This document shows positions 24,425-37,103 of a stretch of 64,000 bases of DNA, in pieces. Below the pieces are notes generated by a model, which saw nothing but the letters and a program-made list of their open reading frames with translations, had not been told where the DNA came from and ran no database searches. The position numbers and the translations under genes were made by a program. Source of the stretch: Thermothielavioides terrestris NRRL 8126 (Eukaryota; Ascomycota; Sordariomycetes; Sordariales; Chaetomiaceae); contig NC_016457.1 in NCBI RefSeq assembly GCF_000226115.1, forward strand, positions 4,960,001 through 5,024,000, written 5' to 3'. Numbering within the stretch: the stretch's first letter is position 1; every line of letters starts with the position of its first letter.

Positions 24425-27415
24425 ATCCCTCGGCTCTATGCGAACCCTTCCAGACACTGCTTGCCCGATGACTCGGCTGCAGTACGGACTTCCTTTTCAT
24501 CTCGTTTCGCGTTTGGCTTGGGAACAATTCGGATATCCCAAAAATCAATCGATTGGAGTTTACGGCTGGCGTGGGGAGGGTTCATGGCCCTGTCTCGGCC
24601 ACATCATCGCCTTGTCGTCGAACAGGTTCCCTTGGTCTTAGCCAATTGGTGCTTGCGACACCTCGACTTTTGATGGCGATATGGGATCTGGCTCGGTATG
24701 CAGCAGCACGAGTCGACTCTGTCTTGGGCCTCCATCTCTTCCTTCTCTTCCCCCGACGGGTTTGGATCGGAAAACGGAGTAGATGGAAGCCGCCTCTGTA
24801 CGATTATTTTTCTCTTTGCGCCTTTTCACGGCACACACGGCACGCTGTTACCGTGGCGACTCTGCAGCACGCAGCCTCACCTCGCCGGGGGCTCTCTTCC
24901 GTAGTCGGCATGATGCGCAAACAACCTCAGCATACAACACACAACCCTTGATCGTGATACCAGCAAAATTGCGCCTCGATTTCGTGGCAGCGTTTTGCCG
25001 GCATGGCAACCATCGCCCCGGCCTGCTCGTTTTTGGAAGGCTTCAGCCTCTCTCGAATCCGTGTAAATGCGATTCCGGCCATCGTCTGTCGCTCGCTCGC
25101 CTTTGACTTTCGTCTTGCGTCTTCCGCCTTGCAACCCGCGACCCCCGTGCCGTGCGTGAATCTTGCACTCCTCGCCGTTTATCGGTCAGGTTGAGGATGC
25201 GAAATCTCCACTACCCGCCTCCCTCGCTCGCGCAAAACGAAACCGTGAATGGCGACTTCTGACGCTTTCGGCATCTCTAGCGTCGCTCGTTGTTCCCGGC
25301 GGTCTGAATGCCGGCCCTGTCGTCAACTTGTCGAATTACCGTGGGACGGACAAAGGTAATGTTTCTGTTGGACTGGAAGAGAGCGCTGACATGGTTTTGC
25401 CTTTCCAGGACGGACCCAAGTCGAGTCGATGTGGTCCGGTCGGGTGTAGCAGCTGCAGCAACAACATTATTTGTGTTGGCTCTACGCCTTGATCAAGACA
25501 GCCCGGCTGGCTACCTACGCACCTACGCATGGCACTCCAGGACTTTGGAGCGGCGGAAGGTATCCTTCTTAGGGTTACTTTATCTTGCCGCGCAAGACCG
25601 TTGCCCCTTCTCCTTTGCTCCTCTCCGTCTCCGTCTCCCTCTTGCTTGGCCCGTTCGGGCGGGATGCCCGTCCTTGGCCAGATCCGTCTGTCACTTCCCT
25701 CATCCTTGGCGGTTTCGCTTGCGTCATCCGCCTTGGCGATAGTGTTTTGACCCCCCTTCCCGGCCGCCCACCCACACCCATTGGCTCCGGGCCTCCGGCG
25801 GCCCCTCTCCTCCCCGGGTCTCCGCTGGTAGGGCTGAGGCTGGAGCAGCAGTGTCCTTTCCGCCCGCCGTTCCGGGCCTTGTGCGCTTGCTTGCTTGCTT
25901 CCGCCCTGCCGCGCCTTTATGGCCTCTCGTCATGTCATCATGACGGCCATGGTCACGCCTTCGTCTTGCGTGCTTCCGGCTTCTGCTGCGAAGGAACGGG
26001 ACGGGGCAAGTTGGGGAGACGTGTGGGGACGGGAAGGGAGCCGGTCGGCTGGCTCGATCGTGGGTGGGGATGGGGTGAGATTTGAGGTCTGGGCATTCTT
26101 GTTCTGGAATTGAGGATTTCCGATTTGGCGATCTGGTTCCAGAGAATTGGGGACTTGGCTTGCCAAGGCGGGAAGCAGCCGATCCCCACTGCGCGCTGGC
26201 ATGCTTGGCTGCTACCTCACTTTGGACCTCGACTGAAGCTGGCATCACATGGTAGGTGGGTGCTCCTTTTATGTGATGGCTTTTTTGTTCTCGTTCGTCT
26301 TTTTCCTCCTCGGAGCATTGAAGACCACACCACGCTTTGTCACGTTTTGTCTTCTGCGTTTCCGGTACTGCCGACTAACGCAGACCAAGCGGCCTGCGGT
26401 TCCTTCTGTTTTGGTTGGAATTTTGTTCTGGAGCGTGTACTCGTAATTCAAGGGTCGAACTGGCTTTCTTTAAAACGGACTTGTTCACAACCCAGGAGGC
26501 GAATCAATCGGCCTTCCAAAGGTAGAATTCACAACCAAGGAGGTGAATCAAATCGGCCTCCAAACGTAAGTCAAGAGTCGGGAACGGTGGCCGGTTGTTG
26601 AAACCGGGTGACACCGCCGGTGCTGCTGTTTTCCAACGTCTTATAGCGAGAAGCATGATCAGATAGATATATTTCCATTGGAAAATAGCACGAACCTGGC
26701 TTCTGATTCTCGTTATCTACTCATCATGTGCCCGTTAACCTTGTTCTCTGGCTCGTGGCGGCTGAATCAATGTGTCAGGCCCAGGCACAGGCTTGGGAGG
26801 CTGGAGCAAGACCTCGCGGCGGAGATAGCCAACCGCCTTCGGGTGGGAGGTCGTCCTAGGTCTTAGTGCCCAACGTGCTGGAGTGAGAATTCATTCTGTG
26901 GACCACTTTGAGACAATCTGAGGTCAACTTGGTTCGTTATCAATGACGCTGCATGAGCACAGTTGGTGCGGATCGGATTGGTACGGTCATAACCGGAGAA
27001 GGCGGGCGGGAGTGAGAAAGATGCGAAGTGGGAAGCTCGCTTTCACCGATTGGCGTCTGCTTCGGATTCTATGTACTGCGTAGTGTAGGTTGAAGAAGCA
27101 GGAAAGCGGCATATAGCTATGGCGTAATGCCCAACCTCCCTCTCAGCAGATAGAGTACGGAATGCAATAACTATTTTACGATTACAACGATTACAACGCG
27201 CCGATGCGAGGCACGGGCTGACGACGGTTTGGAGACGCGCATGATGCAACCAAGTCCATACCTTGTGTAATCACAAAAGTCTGCTGCAGCCAGCCAGCAG
27301 GTGGAGATGCTGGGGTGGGCAGTTTGGTGGGCAATGAATGAGCGAATGAGTCAATTCAGTGGTGACCCATACAACACGTCCCTCTGAAAAATGAAATTGC
27401 CCCTGCTTCCACAGT
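24425..27415. other. Gene-poor interval downstream of the Tra2-like gene
   Basis: About 3 kb with no supported gene. The first part probably contains the 3' UTR of the Tra2-like gene, perhaps a long one. Pyrimidine-rich tracts occur at 25600-25720. An imperfect 43-44 bp tandem duplication lies at 26484-26570. Short frames on both strands show no family signature. Confidence 0.45.
26484..26570. repeat. Imperfect two-copy tandem duplication, unit about 43-44 bp
   Basis: Copy 1 (26484-26527) and copy 2 (26528-26570) both begin ttcacaacc, contain aggagg followed by gaatcaa, and continue into cggcct and ccaaa. They differ by a few substitutions and single-base indels. No function is evident. Confidence 0.7.
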
Positions 27416-27854
27416 GCTGATGGCTAAAGAGGTCCCGCCAAGACTAATTTCGGCCAATTGTCGGCAATGTTTTTACAACGTTATTACGCAGCCCTGATCG
27501 CCAAGGCATTTGCACTATCGCCAAGGCGTTTGCACTATCGCCAAGCGGTGAGTTCGCCGGGGCGCGGAGGCGGCGCCAGCCCCCCGCTGGTTAGGGTTCG
27601 GGCTATAGTTAGGATATAGGTTATAGTTAGGGTGCGGGTTATCTCGGTTTTCTTTTTTTTCGATTTGGTTGAGGTATCGCGAAGTTGTTGCGACGAGTCT
27701 TTGCGATTGTTCGTTGTTGATGTTGCTCAAAGTCGTCGAGGCCCTGGTCACCCCGCGCCGATTGCCGCTCACCCCGTGGCCATTGTAAAAACTTGTAAGC
27801 GGCAGTCTCCGAAATTAGTCTTGGCGGGACCTCTTTAGCCATAACCTCCACAGT
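27408..27854. mobile_element. Non-autonomous hAT-like element (MITE), copy 2
   Basis: The element spans 27416-27846 (431 bp) with flanking 8-bp duplications tccacagt at 27408-27415 and 27847-27854. The inverted ends match copy 1 (8876-9286), including the outer tips gctgatggct and agccataacc. It differs inside: it carries an extra copy of the word gccaaggcgtttgcactatc, a longer GC-rich segment before the right end, and tatcgcgaag where copy 1 has an AT-rich ttataaag doublet. The different flanks prove independent insertions. No transposase is encoded, so movement would depend on an enzyme supplied elsewhere. Confidence 0.9.
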
Positions 27855-29343
27855 AGCGTCGTGGATGGGGCCTACGTTCATGAAGGGTTGATTCTCGGTG
27901 TTCAGCAGCCCGTCGTCTCCGTCTTTGTGTCACGTCGGCTCCCTGCGGGATACGCAAGACGAAGACAGATCGAAGCCTGCTGACGAGCTTAAAAGCGGAT
28001 TCCAAGCCGCCGGAGACTTTTTGTTGAATGACGGTGGAGCTCTCGCCATGTTCGTTCCAGGTGCCTGGGCTGCGAACCAAGGGGCGGGAGACTTAATGCT
28101 GTGGAAGCTGGTCTGGTGCGCAACTTGATTGTGTAACCTTCTAGGTAGTGTACTCCATCGTTGTGAGTACCGGATAGTGACCTACGTTACCTACCTACAC
28201 AACAGGAATGTTGGATGGCCCCCAAGTGTCCTACATAAGGTATCACGGATATCGGAGCGGGAACAAACGCCGTGGGTCTGAGACGCAAGTCCAAAGTCCC
28301 AGGAAACTGTCTGCCGGCGGCAGCCAATCAGGGCGCGGCTGATTGCGAGCATCGGATAACCCATGCCGAGACTTCCCGCGATGTTGGTTGTTGGAGAACT
28401 GGTTGCAACCACACCTGCTTCCGCAGGACTCATCGGCAGTGCAAAAGCTGCAAGGCGGGCGCGATGCTGGGGGGGTTTCTAGACTTGAACGTCGGTTCAA
28501 CGCTAGTCGAGGAGAACATTGTCCATGAAAGGACACCCGAAACCGCGCAATTACCCCAAAAAAGCTTGCACGGTGGAGAACCTTGCACGACGAAACACGA
28601 CACAGAACACGAGTACCTGAAATGCCCGATATCTCCGAGTCGCGGTTGGTCATGGGCTGACCCGCACGGCATCCACGGTAATATTCCCGAGCAAGCGGGA
28701 GGGGACAAACGAGGACCTGCCTGGGGCCAAATTGGGCCAATCAAATCTGCGATTGGCAGGGTCGGCGCCTGGAGATGCCGTCCGCCGACTGCGGCAGGTC
28801 ATCGATGTCATGGTTTCGCTCTCGCTAAACCCACCTGACGTTGCTTGGTGCGAACTGTTAGCTTGGCTGCTTGGTAAGGCAACCCTCCCGCCTGCACTCA
28901 CTCGGGGACGGAAGGGAAGGTGCCCTGGAGCCCAGCGGGAACGGCGACGATGCATGCGCAGTTCATACGGTACACTAGGAAACTGGGCCGGGCGAGGAGT
29001 GCCCCGACTTCTCCAGCACCGCAATTTTTCTAATTTTTAATTGACACCTTCTTATTTCCGTAGCTTTCCAGCCTTGGAAGGCCGAACTTAAAAGAGACTT
29101 CCCTCGCTGCCCTGCGACTTACTGTCTTCCCAGTCTCCGCCCTCTCGTTGTGGATTTCGCGTGCCGTCGACATCCATCCGTCTCGCCGCTGGCGCCAAAG
29201 AATCGCCAAGCACTTTGCGCATCGCCAGGCTGATCACCTGTAAGAACCGTCGTGTGCGCCATCCATCCCCTGTTGACGCCCGGTGGGTCTGCCACGCTCC
29301 GGACTGGCCTTGCCCGTGAGGCATTGACTCGGTCCACTCAATC
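27855..29343. other. Intergenic region upstream of the ABC transporter
   Basis: No gene is supported. The segment at 29040-29343 probably forms the promoter and leader of the transporter. Words such as cctacctac near 28189 recur in other intergenic regions here. Confidence 0.45.
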
Positions 29344-32300
29344 ATGACCAACCCTTCACTCGACAAGGAGCAAGGAGGAAGCACGCCGGAGCAACCTCTG
29401 CAGCCCACGCATTCCCAGTCGTCTCATGATGCATCCGCTGCTGAGGAGAGGGAGAAGTCCGAGGTGAAGGAGCAGCTCCGCACCGACCATGGCGACGCCG
29501 ACGTCGAGGAGAGGGCAGTGGAAGGGGGCGAGGATGCCGAGAAAAGAAACGACCTGGACCGCATGAGAACCACGGCTACCGCGACCAGCGTGACCAGCAC
29601 CACGCCGACGGGCAGGCTTCCCCAACAGAAGCCTTGGTACAAGCAGCCGAATCCGCTGCGATGGGGCAAGATCCCGCCCGTGCCCAAGGAGAGGACCGTG
29701 TGTCCGGAATACACGGCCGGCTTCTTCAGCTCGCTGGTCTTCCAGTGGATGGCCCCGCTGATGAGCCGCGGGTACAAGCGCACGCTCGAGTTGAACGACA
29801 TCTACAGCGTCAACCCGAACCGCGCCGTCGACCCCCTGACCGAGAAGCTGCGCGCGTCCTTCAAGCGCCGCGTCGCCGCCGGCGGGAAGCACCCGCTCCT
29901 CTTCGCCATCAACGAGACCTTCTTCCGCGAGTTCTGGCTCGGCGGCTTCTGCAGTTTGATGTCCGTCATCATGCAGGTCATGTCTCCCTTCACCTTGCGC
30001 TACCTGATCCAGTTCGCAACCGACGCCTACATCGCGAGTGTCTCCGGCCTTCCGCCGCCCCCTATCGGGCACGGCATCGGTCTGGTGCTCGGCGTGACGG
30101 CCATGCAAGTGCTGCAAAGCTTGGCCACCAACCACTTCATCTACCGCGGCATGCTCGTGGGCGGAATGGCGAGGGCTTCTCTCATCAGTCTGATCTACGA
30201 GAAGTCGATGGTCATTTCTGGTCGTGCCAGAGCCGGAGGTGCCGAGCTCCCCGACGTCCCGGCCGCTAAGGTGGCCGAGAAGCATGCCAAGGACAAGAAG
30301 GGACCCCCCGGAAACCAAGCCGGTGTCGCAGGAGACGGCGTCGGCTGGGGCAACGGAAGAATCGTATGTTCCAGATGCGTGTCCAACACCACCGTCTTGT
30401 TCCTCGGGCTCTGCTGACACCTCTGTTTCAGGTCAACCTGATGAGCGTCGATACATACCGCATCGACCAAGCATTTGGTCTGTTTCACATCATCTGGACC
30501 GCGCCCATCTCCCTCCTCATCACCCTGGCCTTGCTTCTGGTCAACCTGACTTACAGCGCCCTCGCCGGCTTCGGCCTCCTGGTGATCGGCGTGCCCGTCC
30601 TCGCCAAGGCCGTCAAGGGCTTGTTTGCTCGCAGAAAAGCCATCAACAAGATCACGGACCAGAGAGTAAGTCTCACGCAGGAGATCTTGCAATCTGTCCG
30701 CTTCGTCAAGTTTTTCGGCTGGGAGAACTCCTTCCTGGACCGCCTCCAGGAGTTTCGGAACCGTGAGATCTCCGCCATCCAGGTTGTGCTGTCCATGCGC
30801 AATGCTATCATGGCCATCAGCCTGTCATTGCCCATTTTTGCCTCCATGCTCTCCTTCATCACCTACTCCCTGTCCCACCACAACCTCGCACCCGCCCAGG
30901 TGTTCTCGTCGCTGGCCCTCTTCAACGGCCTGAGAATGCCCTTGAACTTGCTGCCCCTGGTCATCGGCCAGGTCACGGATGCGTGGTCGTCACTTGCGCG
31001 TATCCAAGAGTTCCTGCTGGCCGAGGAGCGCGAGGAAGAGGCCGTCTACAAGCCTGACGCCCCCAACGCCGTCGAACTGCGCGACGCCTCCTTCACTTGG
31101 GAGAGGACGCCCACGCAGGAGGCCGAAGGGACAGTTGGCGGGTCGCCGAAAGGCAAGGGAGAGAACGCGCGGAAAGCAAAGGCGGAGAAGAGCGAACCTC
31201 CAGCAGCTGACTCTAGCGAAGAAGCCAGCACGCTCGTCGAAGAGCGTGAGCCGTTCAAGCTTCAGAACCTGAACTTGGAAATTGGCAGAAATGAGCTCAT
31301 TGCCGTCATCGGCACCGTTGGGAGCGGCAAGACGTCCCTGCTTGCCGCCCTGGCAGGAGATATGCGGAAGACGAGTGGCGAACTCATCTTGGGCGCCTCC
31401 AGGGCCTTCTGTCCCCAGTACGCCTGGATCCAGAACGCAACGGTGCGGCAGAACATTCTGTTTGGGAAAGAAATGGACAAGGAATGGTATGCCGAAGTTA
31501 TCAAGGCGTAGGTGTACCCCTATCTTCTTCCGGACTCGTATCGTCCACGTGGCCCAGCACTCACAGTATCCGCAGATGTGCCTTGCAGCCCGACCTGGAC
31601 ATGCTGCCCAACAACGACATGACGGAAATCGGAGAAAGGGGTATCACCATCTCGGGCGGCCAGAAACAGAGACTGAACATTGCCCGCGCCATCTACTTTG
31701 ACGCCGACATTGTCCTGTTGGACGACCCCCTGAGCGCCGTCGACGCCCACGTCGGCCGTCACATCTTTGACAACGCCATTCTCGGCCTGCTCAAGGACAA
31801 GTGCCGGATATTGGCCACGCACCAGCTCTGGGTGTTGAATCGCTGCGATCGGATCGTTTGGATGGAAGGCGGCAAGATCCAGGCCGTCGACACGTTTGAC
31901 AACCTCATGAAGAACTCGGAGGGCTTCCGGCAGCTGATGGAGACGACCGCCGTCGAAAAGAAGAAGGAAGAGGAGGGGCCAACGCCGCAGCTGGCAGGCG
32001 ATGACGGCAAGTCCAAGAAGAAAAAGAATGGCAAAGGCGGCCTGATGCAGTCCGAGGAGAGGGCCGTGTCCAGCGTTCCGTGGTCCGTGTACAGCTCGTA
32101 CATCCGAGCATCCGGCTCGATTCTCAACGCGCCCATCGTTCTCGGACTCTTGATCCTGTCGCAAGGGGCGAACATCATGACCAGCCTGTGGTTGTCGTGG
32201 TGGACCTCGGACAAATTTGGCTTCAATATGGGGACATACATCGGTGTCTATGCTGGGCTCGGCGCCGGCCAAGCGCTGATGATGTTTTCCTTCATGGTAT

Positions 32301-33964
32301 CGCTCTCCATCTTCGGGACTGCCGCGAGCAAGGGGATGCTGCGGCAGGCCATCACCAGGGTCCTGCGCGCTCCCATGTCCTTCTTCGACACCACGCCTCT
32401 CGGCCGCATTACGAACCGTTTCAGCCGCGACGTCGACGTCATGGATAACACCCTCACGGACGCGATGCGGATGTACTTCTTCAGCGTTGGCAGCATCATC
32501 GCCGTCTTTGCCCTCATCATCGCCTTCTTCTACTACTTCGCCATCGCGCTGGTGCCCTTGTTCATCATCTTCGTCCTTGCCACAAGCTACTACCGCGCTT
32601 CGGCCCGCGAAGTCAAGCGTATCGAGTCGATCCTGCGATCCACCCTCTTTGCCAAGTTTTCCGAAGGCCTGACGGGCATTGCCACCATAAGGGCTTACGG
32701 GCTGACGGATCGATTCATCGGCGACATCCGCAAGGCGATCGACGACATGGATTCCGCCTACTTCCTCACCTACTCTAACCAACGGTGGCTGTCGGTCCGG
32801 CTCGACATGATTGGCAACTGCCTTGTTTTTACGACCGGCATCCTGGTGGTGACGTCGCGCTTCTCTGTCAATCCGTCCATCGGCGGCCTGGTCTTGTCGT
32901 ACATCCTCGCCATCGTCCAGATGATCCAGTTTACCGTGCGCCAGCTGGCCGAGGTCGAGAACGGAATGAACTCGGTGGAGCGGCTGCTCTACTATGGAAC
33001 TCAGCTTGAGGAGGAGGCCCCGCTCAAGACGATCGAGGTCCGCAAGACGTGGCCGGAGAAGGGCGAGATTATCTTCGACAATGTCGAGATGCGGTACAGA
33101 GAGGGCCTTCCGCTCGTGCTGCAGGGCCTCAACATGCATATCCGCGGCGGCGAGCGCATTGGCATCGTCGGCCGCACCGGCGCCGGCAAGAGCTCCATCA
33201 TGTCGACGCTGTTCCGGCTTGTCGAGCTCTCCGGGGGCCACATCACCATCGACGGAATTGACATCTCGACCATCGGGCTGCAGGACCTGCGCTCCCGCCT
33301 GGCCATCATCCCGCAGGACCCCACCCTCTTCCGCGGCACGGTGCGGAGCAACCTCGACCCGTTCGGCGAACACACCGACCTCGAGCTGTGGTCCGCCCTT
33401 CGACAAGCAGACCTCGTCCCCGCCGACGCCGGGCCGAACCCGGCGTCCGGCGGCGACGCGTCCAACGACAACAACGGCAACCCCGGCGGCGCCGGCCGCA
33501 TCCACCTCGACTCCGTCGTCGAGGAGGACGGGCTCAACTTCTCGCTGGGCCAGCGGCAGCTGATGGCGCTCGCGCGCGCGCTCGTGCGCGGGTCGCAGAT
33601 CATCGTGTGCGACGAGGCGACGTCGAGCGTCGACATGGAGACGGACGACAAGATCCAGGCGACCATCGCGTCCGGGTTCCGCGGCAAGACGCTGCTGTGC
33701 ATCGCGCACCGCCTGCGCACCATCATCGGCTACGACCGCATCTGCGTCATGGACAAGGGCCGCATCGCCGAGATGGGCCCCCCGCTCGAGCTGTGGCGCA
33801 TGGAGGGCGGCATCTTCCGCGGCATGTGTGACCGCAGCGGCATCAGGATGGAGGACATCCGCGGCGCGAGGGAGGAGTTGGAGGCGCTGGGTGGTGGTGG
33901 TGGTGGTGGTAGTGGTGGCGAGACCGTGGCGGAGAAAGAGTTGGAGAAGAAGCTGGATGAATGA
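29344..33964 (+). CDS. Full-size ABCC (MRP-type) transporter, Yor1-like
   Basis: Integral membrane ATP-driven exporter, probably at the plasma membrane; Yor1-type members export organic anions and drugs such as oligomycin (family knowledge). Exons 29344-30363, 30432-31507 and 31576-33964 give 1494 residues; both introns are 68 nt, GT-AG. A charged N-terminus (about 1-90) precedes the first membrane domain, with no TMD0. NBD1: Walker A GTVGSGKTS near 633, signature ISGGQKQR, Walker B IVLLDDPLSAVDAHV. After a Lys/Glu-rich linker comes the second membrane domain (FFDTTPLGRITNRFSRDVDVMD). NBD2: Walker A GRTGAGKSS near 1231, signature FSLGQRQL, Walker B IIVCDEATSSVD. NBD2 carries an Asn/Gly-rich insertion before its signature, and the C-terminus has a poly-Gly stretch. 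Length matches the Yor1 class; substrate is unknown. Confidence 0.93.
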
Positions 33965-35900
33965 GAGAAAAGGGGGGTGTGAGGACACTGAGCGATGGGA
34001 GGTCGACGAGCCAACGGAGGGTGTGGTCGTCGTCGGCTACATATTTGGAAAAGATTATATTGGATAAAAACAGCGATAGAGCACTACTTATAGTCATTCC
34101 CCAGGAGAACATACAGCTGCGGCCAGCGCTGTGTGTAGCGATTAATCTTGAACTTGTTGAACTTATGGGGGGTTATCTCCACTGCCTACTGCCTGCTCTC
34201 TTCGTGTTGCATCTGTTACGCACCTGCCATGGAGTTTAGATGGGTAGACTAGGTAGGTATGCTCGGGAAGGCAGTTGAGGTGTATACCAGCGGCCGTCTC
34301 GTCCGGCTTGTAAGCCTGCCCTGTTGCCGGAGGTCCTATTTTCTTTTCCTTTTTTTTAACCTCTTTTTCTGCTTCTTTTTCTGTCTTTTCCTTCTATCTT
34401 CCTGCTCAGCTATTGAGACGTTCAGCGAGTGAGGTGCATGTACATATGGAGAAACACAAACACAGCACAACACGGAAACTCTATGCGGCCGGCTTCCAAC
34501 CCAGATAGTTCTGTCATCTCATTCTCATCTGCGCACCACAGATGGCTCTTGTCTGCATGACATGCTCCGGGGTTGAACGGGTGTGGGCCGAGGTGGTACA
34601 TACACCTGCGGTGTAAGTTAGGGACAAGTACCGTAGCTGTGGTACGTACGACCTCGAGGGCACCGCTGTGCAACGGCCGCGATTCGTCCGGGAGACTGAG
34701 GTTGGATGGGAGGAAAGGAGGGACGCAAACAACATGGGTCTCTCGGGACTCGGTTGAGTAGCTCTACTACCTATGTATACTTGCAGCACAGTACCTACGG
34801 TAGTTACACACGAGCAAGCTTGGCCGCACGTCCACTGCAGTCGGCTGTCTGCCTATGTGCTTAATGCACCCGTCCATCTGTCAAGCACCCAGCGGTGGTG
34901 GTACAGCGGCGGTGAGGCGCCCTGCGCAGATTCATTCGCCGGGGCGAGGGAAGTCGTACAGAGCGGCCAGCTGGACAGACAGCCAGACAAGAGAGAGAGA
35001 GATGCACTGTAACGTCAATATGAACGCGGCTGTCGCCATCTCTCTCGCCTAACCAAGGCCGCCAGTTCCAATAAGGCCGTATGAACTCTCCAAAAGTCAT
35101 GGAGCGCGTGCCACGCCGCCCCGAGACGGTGGAACGGAACGGAGAAATAACTAGACGGCGGGTATCACAGACCCTGTGCTGCGCTGCGCTGCGCTGGGCA
35201 AGGCTGAGAAGGGAACACCATGCAAAATCCGTACCCGGGAAACCGGCAGACCGACCGACTGGGTTGACTGACCCGGTTAATGTTCTACTTCTCCGTAGCA
35301 CTCACTGCCTGCCGCGGCGGAACCCAAATGCCAATTCACCGACCCAATTCCTGTTGCAAGACGGTTGGAGATAAACGACAAGAAGCGTGCGTCGCTCCGC
35401 TGCGCTCTGGCAGAATAGGGCAGGGAAGGAAATGTAATACAGATAGACTATGTCCCATTACTGACGATAACGCGTAAGGAATAAGCGCAGGGGAGGACTA
35501 TGTGCTGTACCGTGCCGAGAGAAAAAGGGGTCTAGCAGTGAAAATGCAAACGAGGATCGAAAAGCAGGTCAGGCGCGGCCACACCACCACAACACCTTCT
35601 ATGCCATCATGCACGTGTGAGAGGGACGCCTGGGAAAAAGCGTATTGGATGAGCACAGGCAAAGAAATCATAATAATAATAACAGTAATAAAAGAAAAGC
35701 CCGCTCGCTGTCCAAACGCCGCAACACTAACAGTTGCCGCCCGCTCGCTGGTCTTCGAAGCGCTCTGCAGATATCACAGCCACCGTCAGAGGAAAGCAAA
35801 AACCCAACTAGCAACTCCAAGCCACAAGCCCCGAGTGGACCTCACACACTACTATGCTGCGTGCGCCATTTGCCACTTTTCGTGACTGAACCCCACCGCC
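33965..35900. other. Intergenic region between the ABC transporter and the Csi2-like gene
   Basis: About 1.9 kb between convergent genes (transporter plus, Csi2-like minus). It holds 3' flanks, a T-rich tract at 34335-34400 and simple gagagaga repeats near 34990. Words such as actaggtaggta near 34248 occur. No gene is supported. Confidence 0.45.
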
Positions 35901-37103
35901 CTAAAACCGCCTCCCCGGACCGCCATGTCCATGAGGCGACGTCGGGCTGCCCGCAGCGGGCGGGAACTGGCCGGGCTGCTCGTCGAGCAGGTCGTCCAGG
36001 TACGCGCTGGGGGCCCTGGCGCCGGCGCTGGGCGGGCGGTTGAGGTTGAGGGAGCTGGTGCTGAAGTTGCGGGAGGCGACGCGGGGGCCGACGTCGGGCG
36101 ACTCGGGCGGCGAGGGACCCATCTGGCCGGCGCGCCCGCGCGACGACGGCCGCAGCGTGCTCATGCTTATCGAGTTGCCGTGGCCGTGGCCGTGGCCGCC
36201 GCCGCCGGCGACGGGCGAGGCCGCGGCGTAGAAGCCCGAGGGCAGGAAGCGGGCCGAGTCGCGGTTCGAGGCGCCGGCGGCGCCCAGGCCGGAGGACGAG
36301 CCGGCCGCGGTCGGCGAGAAGAACAGGTTCGTCTGGCTGGGCGTGGCGGACGGCGTCGGGCCGCGGTGCGTGCGCCGGCCGGTGGAGCCGCCCAGGCCCG
36401 GGCCGCCGAGCGAGGGCGACGACTCGCGCTCGATGTACTTGTAGAATTGCGCCGGCGGTGCGGGGAAGGAGGCTGCGTTCTTGTCGGCGACGCCGCGGCC
36501 GTTGTTAGCGGCGTGCTGCGCCATGGCGGCGCGGGCGACCGACCGGTGCAGCATGCAGGCGACGATGCCGCGCCAGGCCAGGACGGCCACGCCGAAGGCC
36601 CCTAGGATAGCGCCGACGGCGATGAACACAGTGCCATCGGGCAGAGTGGAGTGGTTCATGAAGGGGGCGTTGTGAGTCGGCGGGATCGTGGGCGGGGGAT
36701 ATGTGGGAATGCTGTCGTCGGCCGGTGTTGAGAGCGTCGGCATGCCGGTCAGGAAGGTTTCTGAGGTAGTCGTCGAGGTGCTCAGATGGGGCAGCGTCAT
36801 TGACGAGTCCGGTGTGGTTTGTGCTGTTGATGGCGAGGTCGTTGGTGAATCCGTTGGGGTAGTGCCGGTGGTTTGGCCGGCTTGCGATGTCTGCGACGTT
36901 GGTGTTGGGGTGTTTTTATTGTTGTTGTCATTGTTCGTCGGCTGGGTCTGGGTGGGCGTAGCATCATTTTGGTTCCCCGTTGTCGTATCGCCAGGCTTGC
37001 CAGGGTTGTTATTGTTGTTGTTGTTGTTCTGGGCCAGGACCCCGAGGGCGAGGAAGGCCGAGAGAAGCAGGGCGCGCTTCAGCGAGAGTGGTGATGACCC
37101 CAT
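35901..37103 (-). CDS. Csi2-like single-pass membrane protein
   Basis: One uninterrupted exon of 400 residues. A signal peptide (about 1-24, ALLLSAFLALGVLAQ) is followed by an Asn run and an Asn/Thr/Ser/Pro-rich extracellular region (25-150), a likely O-glycosylated stalk. One transmembrane segment lies at about 157-178 (TVFIAVGAILGAFGVAVLAW). The WRGIVACMLHRSVARAA stretch just after it is the conserved core. The cytosolic tail is Ser/Gly/Pro-rich with a HGHGHGHG stretch. The layout resembles the yeast Csi2/Prm5 group linked to chitin synthase 3 function; I call this from the core motif and topology, so function is tentative. The start at 37103 is favoured over an upstream in-frame non-ATG start because it directly begins the signal peptide. 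Confidence 0.75.
   Translation of the reverse strand: MGSSPLSLKRALLLSAFLALGVLAQNNNNNNNNPGKPGDTTTGNQNDATPTQTQPTNNDNNNKNTPTPTSQTSQAGQTTGTTPTDSPTTSPSTAQTTPDSSMTLPHLSTSTTTSETFLTGMPTLSTPADDSIPTYPPPTIPPTHNAPFMNHSTLPDGTVFIAVGAILGAFGVAVLAWRGIVACMLHRSVARAAMAQHAANNGRGVADKNAASFPAPPAQFYKYIERESSPSLGGPGLGGSTGRRTHRGPTPSATPSQTNLFFSPTAAGSSSGLGAAGASNRDSARFLPSGFYAAASPVAGGGGHGHGHGNSISMSTLRPSSRGRAGQMGPSPPESPDVGPRVASRNFSTSSLNLNRPPSAGARAPSAYLDDLLDEQPGQFPPAAGSPTSPHGHGGPGRRF

Noticed and set aside
24425..26900. Additional protein-coding gene downstream of the Tra2-like gene
   Set aside because: Several frames of 80-170 codons exist on both strands, but none shows a known domain or a consistent exon chain.
31520..33988. 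Minus-strand open frame of more than 800 codons over the ABC transporter
   Set aside because: It lies antisense to the conserved NBD and membrane domains; its His/Asp/Ala-rich translation has no family features and follows from third-position GC bias.
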